This document shows, piece after piece, positions 1 through 5,947 of a stretch of 9,363 bases of DNA (its first letter is position 1; every line of letters begins with the position of its first letter). Made by a program: the position numbers and the translations under genes. This DNA is from JBOGWY01 sp050694015 (lineage in GTDB: Bacteria > Actinomycetota > CADDZG01 > WHSQ01). The notes under the pieces were generated by a model. The model did no database searches, had not been told where the DNA came from, and was given only the letters and a program-made list of their open reading frames with translations. The stretch lies in contig JBOGWY010000189.1 in the NCBI GenBank assembly GCA_050694015.1, positions 1 through 9,363 on the forward strand, read 5' to 3'.

Positions 1-57
1 GATATGGGCTTGTCCGATGCGCCCGAGCCGTTCCCGCACACGTTGAATCAAGGCACC
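1..57. repeat. Inverted copy of leuS 454-510 at the left edge
   Basis: Bases 1-57 are the exact reverse complement of bases 454-510, with identity stopping at base 58. The copy reaches the window edge, so its full length is unknown. It replaces the expected leuS continuation. A fold-back chimera or an assembly-graph artefact at a contig end is the simplest explanation. Confidence 0.95.
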
Positions 58-2184
58 GTTGGGCTCTGTCACCCCGGCGCGGTAGCGGTACGCGTCGTTC
101 ACAAGCTCCTGGAGACGTGCGATCGCCGTGTTGTACGAATAGCGCTCGAAATCCTCCGTGACGACCTTGATCGTCCGGTGGATGTGCCCGCGCAGGTCCT
201 CTTCCGCCAGCCCGACCGACTCACCGGTTGCGTCGCGGCCCTCCTCGCACAGCTGCCACACGCGATTCAGCCACCGGAACGTGCGGGCTTCGATCGCGGC
301 GACGCCCTCCTCGGGCCAGTCGAAGTCGGCCTCCGGGGGTCCGGAGAACAGCATGTAGAGGCGCAACGCGTCGGCACCGTATTTCTCGAATGCTTCTTGT
401 GGATCGACGAGGTTGCCGCGCGATTTCGACATGCGCTTACCGCCCATGGTGATGGTGCCTTGATTCAACGTGTGCGGGAACGGCTCGGGCGCATCGGACA
501 AGCCCATATCGACGAGGACCTTCTGGATGAAGCGCGCGTAGAGCAGGTGCAGGACGGCGTGCTCGATCCCTCCGGTGTAGATGTCCATGGGCATCCACGC
601 GCGCGACATTTCGACGTCGAACGGGCCGTCGTCCTTGTTCGGCGAGACGTAGCGGTGGAAGTACCAGGCCGAGTCGACGATCGTGTCCATCGTGTCGGCG
701 TCGCGGCGGGCGTCGGCTCCGCACTTCGGACAGGAAACGTTCATGAACGTCTCCGAGGTCGCCAGTGGGGAGACGCCCTCCTGCGGGTGGAAGTCGACGT
801 CCTCGGGCAGCTCGACCGGCAGATCCTCGTCGGGGACGGGGACCTCGCCGCAGACCTCGCAGTAGACGATCGGGATCGGCGTGCCCCAGTAGCGCTGGCG
901 GCTGATCAGCCAGTCGCGCAGGCGGAAGTTGACCGCGTGACGTCCGAGGCCCTTCTCCTGGAGCCAGTCGGTGACGACCTTCACCGACCGGTCGGCAGGC
1001 GTGCCGTCGAAGACGCCGCTGTTGACCATGACACCGTCGTGGGGATACGCCTCGGTCATCTGGTCGGAGTCGAGCGTTTCCGATCCGGCAGGTGAGATGA
1101 CGACGCGGATCGGCAGGTCGTACTTGCGGGCGAACTCGAAGTCGCGCTGGTCGTGAGCGGGAACGGCCATGATCGCCCCGGTCCCGTAGTCCATCAGCAC
1201 GTAATCGGCCACCCAGATGGGGATGCCCTCGCAGTTGACGGGGTTGGTCGCGTACTTGCCGAGGAACAGCCCACTCTTGTCGCGCTCGGTCGAGGTCCGG
1301 TCGATCTCGGTCATGCGGCCGACCTCTTCCTTGTACGCCGCGAGCTGCTCGGCGACGTCCGTTCCGGCCGCGAGCTCCTCCGCGAGCGGGTGCTCCGGTG
1401 CCAGCACGAAGAAAGTGGCCCCCCACAGGGTGTCGGGCCGCGTCGTGTAGACCACCACCGGTTCGTCGATGCCTTCCAGAACGAACGTGACCTCGGCCCC
1501 GTAGGAGCGTCCGATCCAGTTCCTCTGCAGCACCTTGAGGCGATATCCCCAGCGGTTCATCTCGATGTCGTCGAGCAGCGCGTCCGCGTAGTCGGTGATC
1601 TTGAAGAACCACTGCGCCAGGTTCCGCTTGACCACCGGCGTGTCGCAGCGCTCGCAGCGGCCCGCGATCACCTGCTCGTTCGCCAGCACGGTCTTGTCTT
1701 TCGGACACCAGTTCACCGGCGCTTCCCTCTTGTAAGCGAGGCCCCGTTCGTACAGACGCAGGAACAGCCACTGGTTCCACCTGTAGTACTCGGGGTCGGA
1801 GGTCGCGAGCCGGCGATCCCAGTCGAAGCTGATGCCGAGCCGCTGCGTGGAGCTCCACAGCTTGTCGATGTTGTCGTAGGTCCACTTCTTGGGATCGATG
1901 CCCCGCTTGATGGCGGCGTTCTCGGCGGGGAGGCCGAAGGAGTCGAACCCGAACGGGTTCAGCACCTGGTAGCCGTGCATCCGCATGTACCGGGCGACGG
2001 CGTCGTGGATCGAGAAGATCTCGACGTGGCCCATGTGCATGTCGCCAGAGGGATACGGATACATCGTGAGCGCGTAGCGCTTGAGCTCGGGGTCGGGGAC
2101 GTCGGGGGCCGCCCACAGCTTCCCCTCGATCCACGTCTTCATCCAGTGCTGCTCGACCGCAGCGAAATCGTAGTCACGCTCCAT
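1..2184 (-). CDS. leuS: Leucyl-tRNA synthetase, 3'-truncated at window edge
   Basis: Charges tRNA-Leu with leucine in the cytosol and hydrolyses mischarged products. The reading frame from ATG at 2184 stays open to the left edge (728 codons). The class I signature HMGH is at residues 50-53. A zinc-type cluster follows (C160, C177, C180). The CP1 editing domain is marked by TTRPDT (247-252) and GTGAIMAVPAHD (334-345, editing aspartate D345). SRQRYWGTPIP belongs to the catalytic core, and the KMSKS loop appears as K583-RMSKS (584-588), a conservative R for K. Only residues 1-709 are trustworthy: the last 57 bases are an inverted copy of 454-510, so residues 710-728 (GALIQRVRERL...) do not resemble LeuRS. 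The rest of the anticodon-binding domain and the C-terminal domain are missing; bacterial LeuRS is usually 800-880 residues. The gene starts 35 bases after the upstream lipoprotein and may have its own leaderless promoter. Confidence 0.97.
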   Translation of the reverse strand, partial: MERDYDFAAVEQHWMKTWIEGKLWAAPDVPDPELKRYALTMYPYPSGDMHMGHVEIFSIHDAVARYMRMHGYQVLNPFGFDSFGLPAENAAIKRGIDPKKWTYDNIDKLWSSTQRLGISFDWDRRLATSDPEYYRWNQWLFLRLYERGLAYKREAPVNWCPKDKTVLANEQVIAGRCERCDTPVVKRNLAQWFFKITDYADALLDDIEMNRWGYRLKVLQRNWIGRSYGAEVTFVLEGIDEPVVVYTTRPDTLWGATFFVLAPEHPLAEELAAGTDVAEQLAAYKEEVGRMTEIDRTSTERDKSGLFLGKYATNPVNCEGIPIWVADYVLMDYGTGAIMAVPAHDQRDFEFARKYDLPIRVVISPAGSETLDSDQMTEAYPHDGVMVNSGVFDGTPADRSVKVVTDWLQEKGLGRHAVNFRLRDWLISRQRYWGTPIPIVYCEVCGEVPVPDEDLPVELPEDVDFHPQEGVSPLATSETFMNVSCPKCGADARRDADTMDTIVDSAWYFHRYVSPNKDDGPFDVEMSRAWMPMDIYTGGIEHAVLHLLYARFIQKVLVDMGLSDAPEPFPHTLNQGTITMGGKRMSKSRGNLVDPQEAFEKYGADALRLYMLFSGPPEADFDWPEEGVAAIEARTFRWLNRVWQLCEEGRDATGESVGLAEEDLRGHIHRTIKVVTEDFERYSYNTAIARLQELVNDAYRYRAGVTEPNGALIQRVRERLGRIGQAHI
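454..510. repeat. Original copy of the 57-bp inverted repeat inside leuS
   Basis: This segment encodes LeuRS residues just before the KMSKS loop (DMGLSDAPEPFPHTLNQGT) in the minus strand and fits the family there. It is therefore the genuine copy, and 1-57 is the displaced one. The two copies are 396 bases apart. Confidence 0.95.
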
Positions 2185-2190
2185 GACGGA

Positions 2191-2196
2191 ACCCTA
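2191..2196 (-). promoter_or_regulatory. Leaderless-type -10 element of leuS (TAGGGT)
   Basis: On the minus strand TAGGGT is followed by six bases (TCCGTC) and then the leuS ATG. This is the spacing expected if transcription begins at the start codon. No convincing -35 box is visible, and the region overlaps the tail of the upstream gene. No clear Shine-Dalgarno sequence is present. Confidence 0.5.
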
Positions 2197-2219
2197 ATCG
2201 GGGCCGACGGCTGGACCGC

Positions 2220-3005
2220 CTAGGCGGGTGGTCCGCAGGTACCGAAGGGACCCGACCCGAACTCCTTGAACTGGCCGAGCTCGTCGACCGGGATCCGTTC
2301 CTGCTGGATCCCCGCGTCGATGAGCGTCGCACCGTCGAAGACGAACAACTTCCGCTCCACGTTGTAGATGCCCTCTTCGAGGTCGCCGGGGGAATTGCCC
2401 GGCGTCGCGAACGACGTAACGATCGTCCCTGCCCCCTCGCACCCGACGGCCTCGAGGTGGCCGACGCTGCCCCCATACGCGAACAGGTTGTCCGAGATGC
2501 CCTCGTCCGACGAACCTTCGATCGTCACGCGCGCGAGCACGCCGTCGGTCACCACGAAGAGACCGGCGAACTCCGTCGATGCCCCGGCCGCCTCGCGCAC
2601 GATCACCTCGTTGCCGGGCTCTCCGTTCACGTCGACGAGCGCGACGATCCCGGGCTGTGGAAGACCGCCCTGGGGCCCCGTCTCCCACACCGGTGCGGCG
2701 AGGATCTCGGTGCCGGTGTCAACGGCCACGAACGCACGGCATCCCTCCTCGGCTCTCTCGTCGAGCGCGACGAAGACCTCGTCGTCGTTCCCGTCACCAT
2801 CGACGTCGACTTCGAGGGCGCCGCCTACCCCTGCCGCAGGATCCGATACGACGTCGGCCTGGTTACGGCACGCCGGCTGTGTGGGGGCCGCCGCCGTCGT
2901 GGCGCTCGAGGGGACCGATCTCGGCGACGGCTCGGCCGACGTGTCGCCTCCATCGCAGGCGGCCAACAGGCACAAGGCGATCAGGACCAGCCGCAACCGA
3001 TGCAT
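2220..3005 (-). CDS. Secreted lipoprotein with FG-GAP/VCBS-like repeats
   Basis: A 261-residue predicted lipoprotein of unknown function. The N-terminus has MHR, a hydrophobic stretch and a lipobox LLAAC with the lipidated cysteine at C17. A Ser/Thr/Pro/Ala-rich linker follows (about 18-45). Residues 67-75 read DVDGDGNDD, a calcium-loop motif like those in FG-GAP or VCBS beta-propeller blades, and LVDVNGEPGNEVIV (123-136) looks like a second, degenerate blade. This suggests a small extracytoplasmic propeller fragment, but two blades are too few for a closed one. Four cysteines after C17 (46, 89, 189, 257) could form disulfides. It lies 35 bases upstream of leuS on the same strand, so read-through into leuS is possible. 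It is divergent from tnpB, with 59 bases between the start codons. The start at 3005 is supported by the signal peptide and by a -10 element six bases upstream. Confidence 0.85.
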   Translation of the reverse strand: MHRLRLVLIALCLLAACDGGDTSAEPSPRSVPSSATTAAAPTQPACRNQADVVSDPAAGVGGALEVDVDGDGNDDEVFVALDERAEEGCRAFVAVDTGTEILAAPVWETGPQGGLPQPGIVALVDVNGEPGNEVIVREAAGASTEFAGLFVVTDGVLARVTIEGSSDEGISDNLFAYGGSVGHLEAVGCEGAGTIVTSFATPGNSPGDLEEGIYNVERKLFVFDGATLIDAGIQQERIPVDELGQFKEFGSGPFGTCGPPA

Positions 3006-3011
3006 CGGCCC

Positions 3012-3017
3012 ATGCTA
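3012..3017 (-). promoter_or_regulatory. Leaderless-type -10 element of the lipoprotein gene (TAGCAT)
   Basis: On the minus strand TAGCAT is followed by GGGCCG (six bases) and then ATG, giving a transcript that would begin at or next to the start codon. A TGACGA-like sequence lies about 18 bases upstream as a possible weak -35. There is no Shine-Dalgarno match. Confidence 0.5.
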
Positions 3018-3039
3018 GTTCCGCGTCCCGTCAAATCGT

Positions 3040-3056
3040 CATAGGGCCTCTCTATG
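3040..3056 (+). repeat. Small palindrome before tnpB (possible left-end hairpin)
   Basis: CATAG (3040-3044) and CTATG (3052-3056) form a 5-bp stem around a 7-base loop GGCCTCT. It lies 8 bases before the tnpB start, where IS200/IS605-type left-end hairpins are found. It overlaps the putative -10 element. Five base pairs is short, so it may be chance. Confidence 0.3.
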
Positions 3057-3058
3057 GT
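3053..3058 (+). promoter_or_regulatory. Leaderless-type -10 element of tnpB (TATGGT)
   Basis: TATGGT is followed by CAGCCC (six bases) and then the tnpB ATG at 3065. This is the same TAnnnT-N6-ATG layout as at leuS, the lipoprotein gene and the right-hand nuclease gene. No Shine-Dalgarno sequence is visible and the best -35 position has no good match. Confidence 0.45.
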
Positions 3059-3064
3059 CAGCCC

Positions 3065-4423
3065 ATGGACAGCTATCACCGCACCGCTCGCATCGGGCTC
3101 CGAGCGACTCCTGGACAGGCTCGGCGCTGCTGGGATCTGATGGTTGCCGCAGGAGATGTGTGGGCGTGGGTCATCGAATGCAACCGCCAGCTCCACAGTT
3201 GGGGTCTGCGACCGGTGGTCAACTACCAGGCCCTGTGCCGGGAGCTCTCCGGCACCAGCTTCGGCGAACTGGCCCAGCACTGTGCCCGCCGGGTTCTGGA
3301 GCGCTACTCGACGGCGTGGTTCGCGGCCGCGGCGAGGAAGAAGGCAGGCAATAACGGTGGTTTCCCGCGGCGCAAGCGACGGTTGTTCCCGGTCATCTGG
3401 CAGCAGGGGAACTTCGCCGTCGACGGCGACCGCATCCGCCTCGCGGTGGCGCGCGGGTGCAAACCCCTGACGCTGCGCCTGGGGCGGGACATCCCCTACC
3501 CCACAGACGCCATCAGGACCGTGACCCTGATACACGAAGCCGGACGCCTCTATCTCGACGTGACCGCGCTCGTCTGGGTCGAGACAAACGATCTCGACAG
3601 GGACAAGGTTGCCGGGGTCGATGTCGGAATCATCCATCCCTTCGCGGTCGCCGTCGACTCCGAAGCGATGGTGGTGTCGGGCCGCGCGCTGCGGGCCGAG
3701 GAGCGTCTCCATCTCTCCGATACCAAGGCGCGCGCTAGGAAGATAGGCCGGCGCGCCCCCAAGAAAGGACAGCGCGGGAGCCGCCGCTGGAAGAAGCTTC
3801 GTGCCGCCCAGAGGAAAGCCGAGGCGCGCCACCGCCGGTGCATCCGCCAGGCCCACCACGAGGCCGCCAAGGAGGTGGTGGCGTGGGCCGTCGCCCACAA
3901 AGTCGGACGCCTGGCGATCGGCGATCCCAAGGGAATCACCACTTCCGATTCGGGGCGCAAGCAGAACCTGCGCCTGCGCCTGTGGCGCCGCACCCACCTC
4001 GTCGCCGCGCTCTCAGACAAGGCACAGCTCGCCGGCATCGAGGTGGTAATGGTCGACGAGCGCGGCACCTCCTCGACGTGTCCTGATTGCGGGACCCGCG
4101 TCTCGAAACCGAAGGGACGCAACTTCTGTTGTCACAGCTGTGGCCTGCGCGCGCATCGAGACGTCGTGGGAGCGCGCAACATCGCCGGCCGAGCCGGCGG
4201 GATCACGGGCACTGCAGTGCTCGTCACGCACCGTCGAGCAGGGACCGTTCCTGCCCGGCGTGACCGTCGTCGTCATCTTTTTGACGCACGCCGGTCTGGC
4301 CCGGCACCGGGCCGCCCGGGGACTACGGTTCCCGGGAGTCGCTCACCGGGGAGACGCAGGGACGGCAACGCTTCATCTGCCGCGACGGCGCCTCAGGACG
4401 GACTCGCGTCCGCCACCCGGTGA
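3065..4423 (+). CDS. tnpB: TnpB, RNA-guided nuclease of IS200/IS605-type elements, with atypical RuvC-II
   Basis: TnpB proteins use an RNA made from the element's right end to cut DNA next to a short motif, favouring retention of the element. The 452-residue protein has an N-terminal helical/beta region (1-180). RuvC-I is GVDVGI with D186. An Arg/Lys-rich helical region spans about 220-270. The RuvC-II position reads LAIGDPKGI (284-290). TSSTCPDCG begins the zinc ribbon (C339, C342, C356, C359), and HRDVVGARNI supplies D366 of RuvC-III. The usual glutamate of RuvC-II (I-x-E-D) is absent; D287 or E332 may substitute. Recognisable TnpB sequence ends near residue 375. The last roughly 73 residues are Arg/Pro-rich, and 27 of 73 codons end in A or T against 14 of 70 in the core by my count, which fits overlap with a structured RNA. 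The ATG at 3065 is chosen from domain start and promoter spacing; the open frame extends further upstream without homology. Confidence 0.93.
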   Translation: MDSYHRTARIGLRATPGQARRCWDLMVAAGDVWAWVIECNRQLHSWGLRPVVNYQALCRELSGTSFGELAQHCARRVLERYSTAWFAAAARKKAGNNGGFPRRKRRLFPVIWQQGNFAVDGDRIRLAVARGCKPLTLRLGRDIPYPTDAIRTVTLIHEAGRLYLDVTALVWVETNDLDRDKVAGVDVGIIHPFAVAVDSEAMVVSGRALRAEERLHLSDTKARARKIGRRAPKKGQRGSRRWKKLRAAQRKAEARHRRCIRQAHHEAAKEVVAWAVAHKVGRLAIGDPKGITTSDSGRKQNLRLRLWRRTHLVAALSDKAQLAGIEVVMVDERGTSSTCPDCGTRVSKPKGRNFCCHSCGLRAHRDVVGARNIAGRAGGITGTAVLVTHRRAGTVPARRDRRRHLFDARRSGPAPGRPGTTVPGSRSPGRRRDGNASSAATAPQDGLASATR

Positions 4424-4500
4424 GGATCGGGCGAGCCTGCTTCTAAAGGGGCGAAGGTTGCCTGAAGGGGCACTAGTTCCGCGCTCTCGGGAACACTGAT
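4290..4500 (+). ncRNA. Candidate omega-RNA (reRNA) scaffold at the tnpB 3' end, rough limits
   Basis: In characterised systems the TnpB guide RNA spans the 3' end of tnpB and the element's right end. Here the matching region contains GCCCG-GCAC-CGGGC (4299-4312), a 9-bp hairpin with a UACG tetraloop (4315-4336), and GTTCC/GGAAC arms (4476-4480 with 4490-4494). A small CGTCA/TGACG stem lies just before (4271-4286). The coding frame across it is Arg/Pro-rich with relaxed third positions. The exact ends and the guide segment cannot be set from sequence alone. Confidence 0.35.
4315..4336 (+). repeat. Stable hairpin with UACG tetraloop in tnpB tail
   Basis: CCCGGGGAC (4315-4323), loop TACG, GTTCCCGGG (4328-4336). 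All nine positions pair in RNA, one as G-U. The C(UACG)G closing arrangement belongs to the unusually stable UNCG tetraloop class. It directly follows another GC-rich stem at 4299-4312. Best read as part of the omega-RNA rather than a terminator, since no T-run follows. Confidence 0.75.
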
Positions 4501-4527
4501 GGGCACCCGCACCGTCGAAGGGTCAAG

Positions 4528-4543
4528 CGCACGTGAACGTGCG
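4528..4543. repeat. Palindrome CGCACGT-GA-ACGTGCG
   Basis: Perfect 7-bp inverted repeat with a 2-base centre (or 6 bp with a TGAA loop), 23 bases before the DUF4349 gene start. It may be the right-end hairpin of the tnpB element or an operator of the downstream gene. Confidence 0.6.
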
Positions 4544-4566
4544 AAGACGCCTGATAGGGGGGTTCG

Positions 4567-5505
4567 ATGAGAACCGGACGGATGGGGATCGCGCTGGCGG
4601 TGTCGATGGTGGTCGTCGCCCTCGTGCTCGGCGCCTGCGGGGGCAGCGACGAAGGGAGCGCCGACGGCGCCACGGCGGACACGGGCCAGATCGTTGAAGC
4701 AGAAGGCAATGTGGTCGGGATGTCCGGAGGTAACGCGGGCGGCGGCGACGAAGCGCGCATGCCGGATGTGCTCGGCGCACCTGCTCCGGACGAAGGATCC
4801 GATTCGGCCGCCTATCGCACGACCACGACCGGAGGCTTGACCGCGAACGTGATCAAGACTGCGACGCTGGAGCTGGAGGTCGAGAAGGGGTCGTTCCAGG
4901 ACGCGGTGCGCGATGGGATCGCCGCGGCCGAACGGTACGGCGGTTTCGTGCTCACCACCGAGGTGGAAGACGAAGAAGAGGGCCGCGGAGCGATAACCCT
5001 GCGCGTCCCATCCGCACGATTCGGTGCCGCGCTCGCCGATCTGGAATCACTGGGTGACGTGAAGCGCGAAGTCGTCTCGGGCCAGGACGTCAGCCAGGAG
5101 TACGTCGATCTTCAAGCTCGACTCCGCCACGCGCTCGCGCAGGAGAGCGTGATGCTCGAACTGATGGAACGGGCCCAGACGATCCCCGACACGATCCGCG
5201 TCCAGGGTCAGCTGGAGGGGATCCAGCTCGAGATCGAGCGGCTCCGAGGGCGGATCCGTTTCCTCAACGACCAGACCGATCTCTCAACGATCGAAGTGCG
5301 GCTGCACGAAGCGGGAGCCGTCGCGACGAAGGAGGGCGAATTCGCGAAGGCATGGGCGCGAGCGAAGGAGGCGTTCGTCGCCATCGTGGCGGGGCTCATC
5401 ACGAGCCTGGGCGTGATCGTGCCGCTCGCGCTCCTGATCGGGCTCATCGTCATCACGGTCGCGGTCGTGCGCCCGAGGATCAGTTCGAAGCCGAGCGCTC
5501 CATGA
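4567..5505 (+). CDS. DUF4349 lipoprotein with C-terminal membrane segment
   Basis: A 312-residue envelope protein of the DUF4349 family, whose molecular function is not established. The signal peptide ends in a lipobox LGAC with lipidated cysteine C24. A Gly/Ala/Asp-rich linker runs to about residue 90. The DUF4349 core starts with VIKTATLELEV (95-105) and continues through AITLRVPSARF (142-152) and SGQDVSQEYVDLQARL (171-186). A helical, probably coiled-coil section lies at about 180-235, then LSTIEVRLHE (239-248). One membrane helix spans roughly 276-301 before a short basic cytoplasmic tail. The protein would thus be held by lipid at one end and a helix at the other, unless the lipobox is not used. 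A purine-rich AGGGGGG (4556-4562) lies 4 bases before ATG. The 3' end overlaps the convergent receiver gene by 26 bases. Family assignment is by recognised motifs, not by search. Confidence 0.9.
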   Translation: MRTGRMGIALAVSMVVVALVLGACGGSDEGSADGATADTGQIVEAEGNVVGMSGGNAGGGDEARMPDVLGAPAPDEGSDSAAYRTTTTGGLTANVIKTATLELEVEKGSFQDAVRDGIAAAERYGGFVLTTEVEDEEEGRGAITLRVPSARFGAALADLESLGDVKREVVSGQDVSQEYVDLQARLRHALAQESVMLELMERAQTIPDTIRVQGQLEGIQLEIERLRGRIRFLNDQTDLSTIEVRLHEAGAVATKEGEFAKAWARAKEAFVAIVAGLITSLGVIVPLALLIGLIVITVAVVRPRISSKPSAP

Positions 5506-5836
5506 CGGAAGTGACGGCGCTGCGCAACGAGTCGAGCTGGGCCTTGTCCACGTAGGCGTCGGCCCAGTAGGGCTTGCTCTGCACGACCCCGGAGCAGGCC
5601 ACGATCTTGATGGTCGGGTCCTGGGCCCGGAGCTCGCGGGCGGCCTCCTCGCCCGTCATGCCGGGCATGAGGTAGTCGAGGATGATCACGTCGGGGGTGG
5701 CATCGGAGGCCACGAGCAACGCCTCGGGGCCGCTGGCAGCCTCCCCGACCACCTCGATGTCCTCGTCGGCGATCTCGCGCGCGATCATCTCGCGCAGCTC
5801 CTTCGCGTCGTCGACGATGAGAACCCTGATATCCAT
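5480..5836 (-). CDS. Stand-alone CheY-like response regulator receiver
   Basis: A 118-residue single receiver domain with no output domain. It is predicted to accept phosphate from a histidine kinase and act by protein contact in the cytosol. The acidic pair D9-D10 (LIVDD), phospho-acceptor D54 (IILDYLMPGMTG), S82 (ACSG, in the Thr/Ser switch position) and K98 (VDKAQ) are all present, so the phosphorylation site looks intact. The replacement of the common T/S-A-x motif by C-S-G and the Y90 region are within normal family range. The stop codon lies inside the 3' end of the convergent DUF4349 gene (26-base overlap). No kinase gene is in the window, so the partner is unknown. The start at 5836 fits the domain exactly, although no Shine-Dalgarno sequence or TAnnnT element is visible upstream. 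Confidence 0.95.
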   Translation of the reverse strand: MDIRVLIVDDAKELREMIAREIADEDIEVVGEAASGPEALLVASDATPDVIILDYLMPGMTGEEAARELRAQDPTIKIVACSGVVQSKPYWADAYVDKAQLDSLRSAVTSVMERSASN

Positions 5837-5882
5837 CGTGGTCAGTGTGGGGTTTGCAGCGCTCTGCGCTCACTCAATCCCC

Positions 5883-5898
5883 TAGGTACTTAGGTACC
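5883..5898. repeat. Tandem 8-bp repeat TAGGTACT/TAGGTACC between divergent genes
   Basis: Two adjacent 8-base units differ only in the last base. The same stretch holds an inverted repeat GGTAC-TTAG-GTACC (5885-5898). It sits between the receiver gene and the cyclophilin gene, 14 bases upstream of the putative cyclophilin -10, so it is placed like an operator or activator site. Confidence 0.5.
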
Positions 5899-5911
5899 CA
5901 CTTCGCCGTCA

Positions 5912-5917
5912 TAGTGT
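5912..5917 (+). promoter_or_regulatory. Putative -10 element of the cyclophilin gene (TAGTGT)
   Basis: TAGTGT fits TAnnnT and is 30 bases before the ATG, leaving room for a leader of about 24 bases with the strong ribosome-binding site. TTAGGT (5890-5895) lies 16 bases upstream as a poor -35. Confidence 0.35.
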
Positions 5918-5935
5918 CGGACGAAACGCCCGAAA

Positions 5936-5942
5936 AAGGAGG
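5936..5942 (+). promoter_or_regulatory. Strong Shine-Dalgarno site AAGGAGG for the cyclophilin gene
   Basis: AAGGAGG lies 5 bases before the ATG at 5948 and fixes that start. It is the strongest plus-strand ribosome-binding site in the window and contrasts with the leaderless-type genes nearby. Confidence 0.85.
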
Positions 5943-5947
5943 AACCG

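Larger units (their letters stand above)
3020..4545 (+). mobile_element. Solo-tnpB insertion element (IS200/IS605-IS607 type), approximate limits
   Basis: A tnpB gene flanked by subterminal hairpins, with no tnpA (neither Y1 tyrosine nor serine recombinase) within the window. The left end must lie between the lipoprotein promoter (about 3017) and tnpB (3065). The right end lies between the tnpB stop (4423) and the next gene (4567), possibly near the palindrome at 4528-4543. These elements make no target duplications, so the ends cannot be fixed from one copy. Limits given are my estimate. Confidence 0.5.

Noticed and set aside
434..438. RMSKS instead of KMSKS in LeuRS as a functional defect
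   Set aside because: Arg for the first Lys is a conservative change seen in synthetases, and the rest of the loop and catalytic core are intact.
4..2223. Long plus-strand open frames (4-1095 and 1153-2223) and a minus-strand alternative frame (437-2134) over leuS
   Set aside because: They are GC-driven shadow frames. The leuS frame carries every class I synthetase motif, and the others have Arg/Pro/Asp-rich products with no recognisable domain.
2579..3064. In-frame upstream extension of tnpB to 2579
   Set aside because: The extra 162 residues are antisense to the lipoprotein gene and Arg-rich without TnpB homology. The domain and promoter spacing support ATG at 3065.
4315..4336. Stable hairpin in the tnpB tail as an intrinsic terminator
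   Set aside because: It lies inside the reading frame about 90 bases before the stop and no T-run follows. An RNA-scaffold role fits better.
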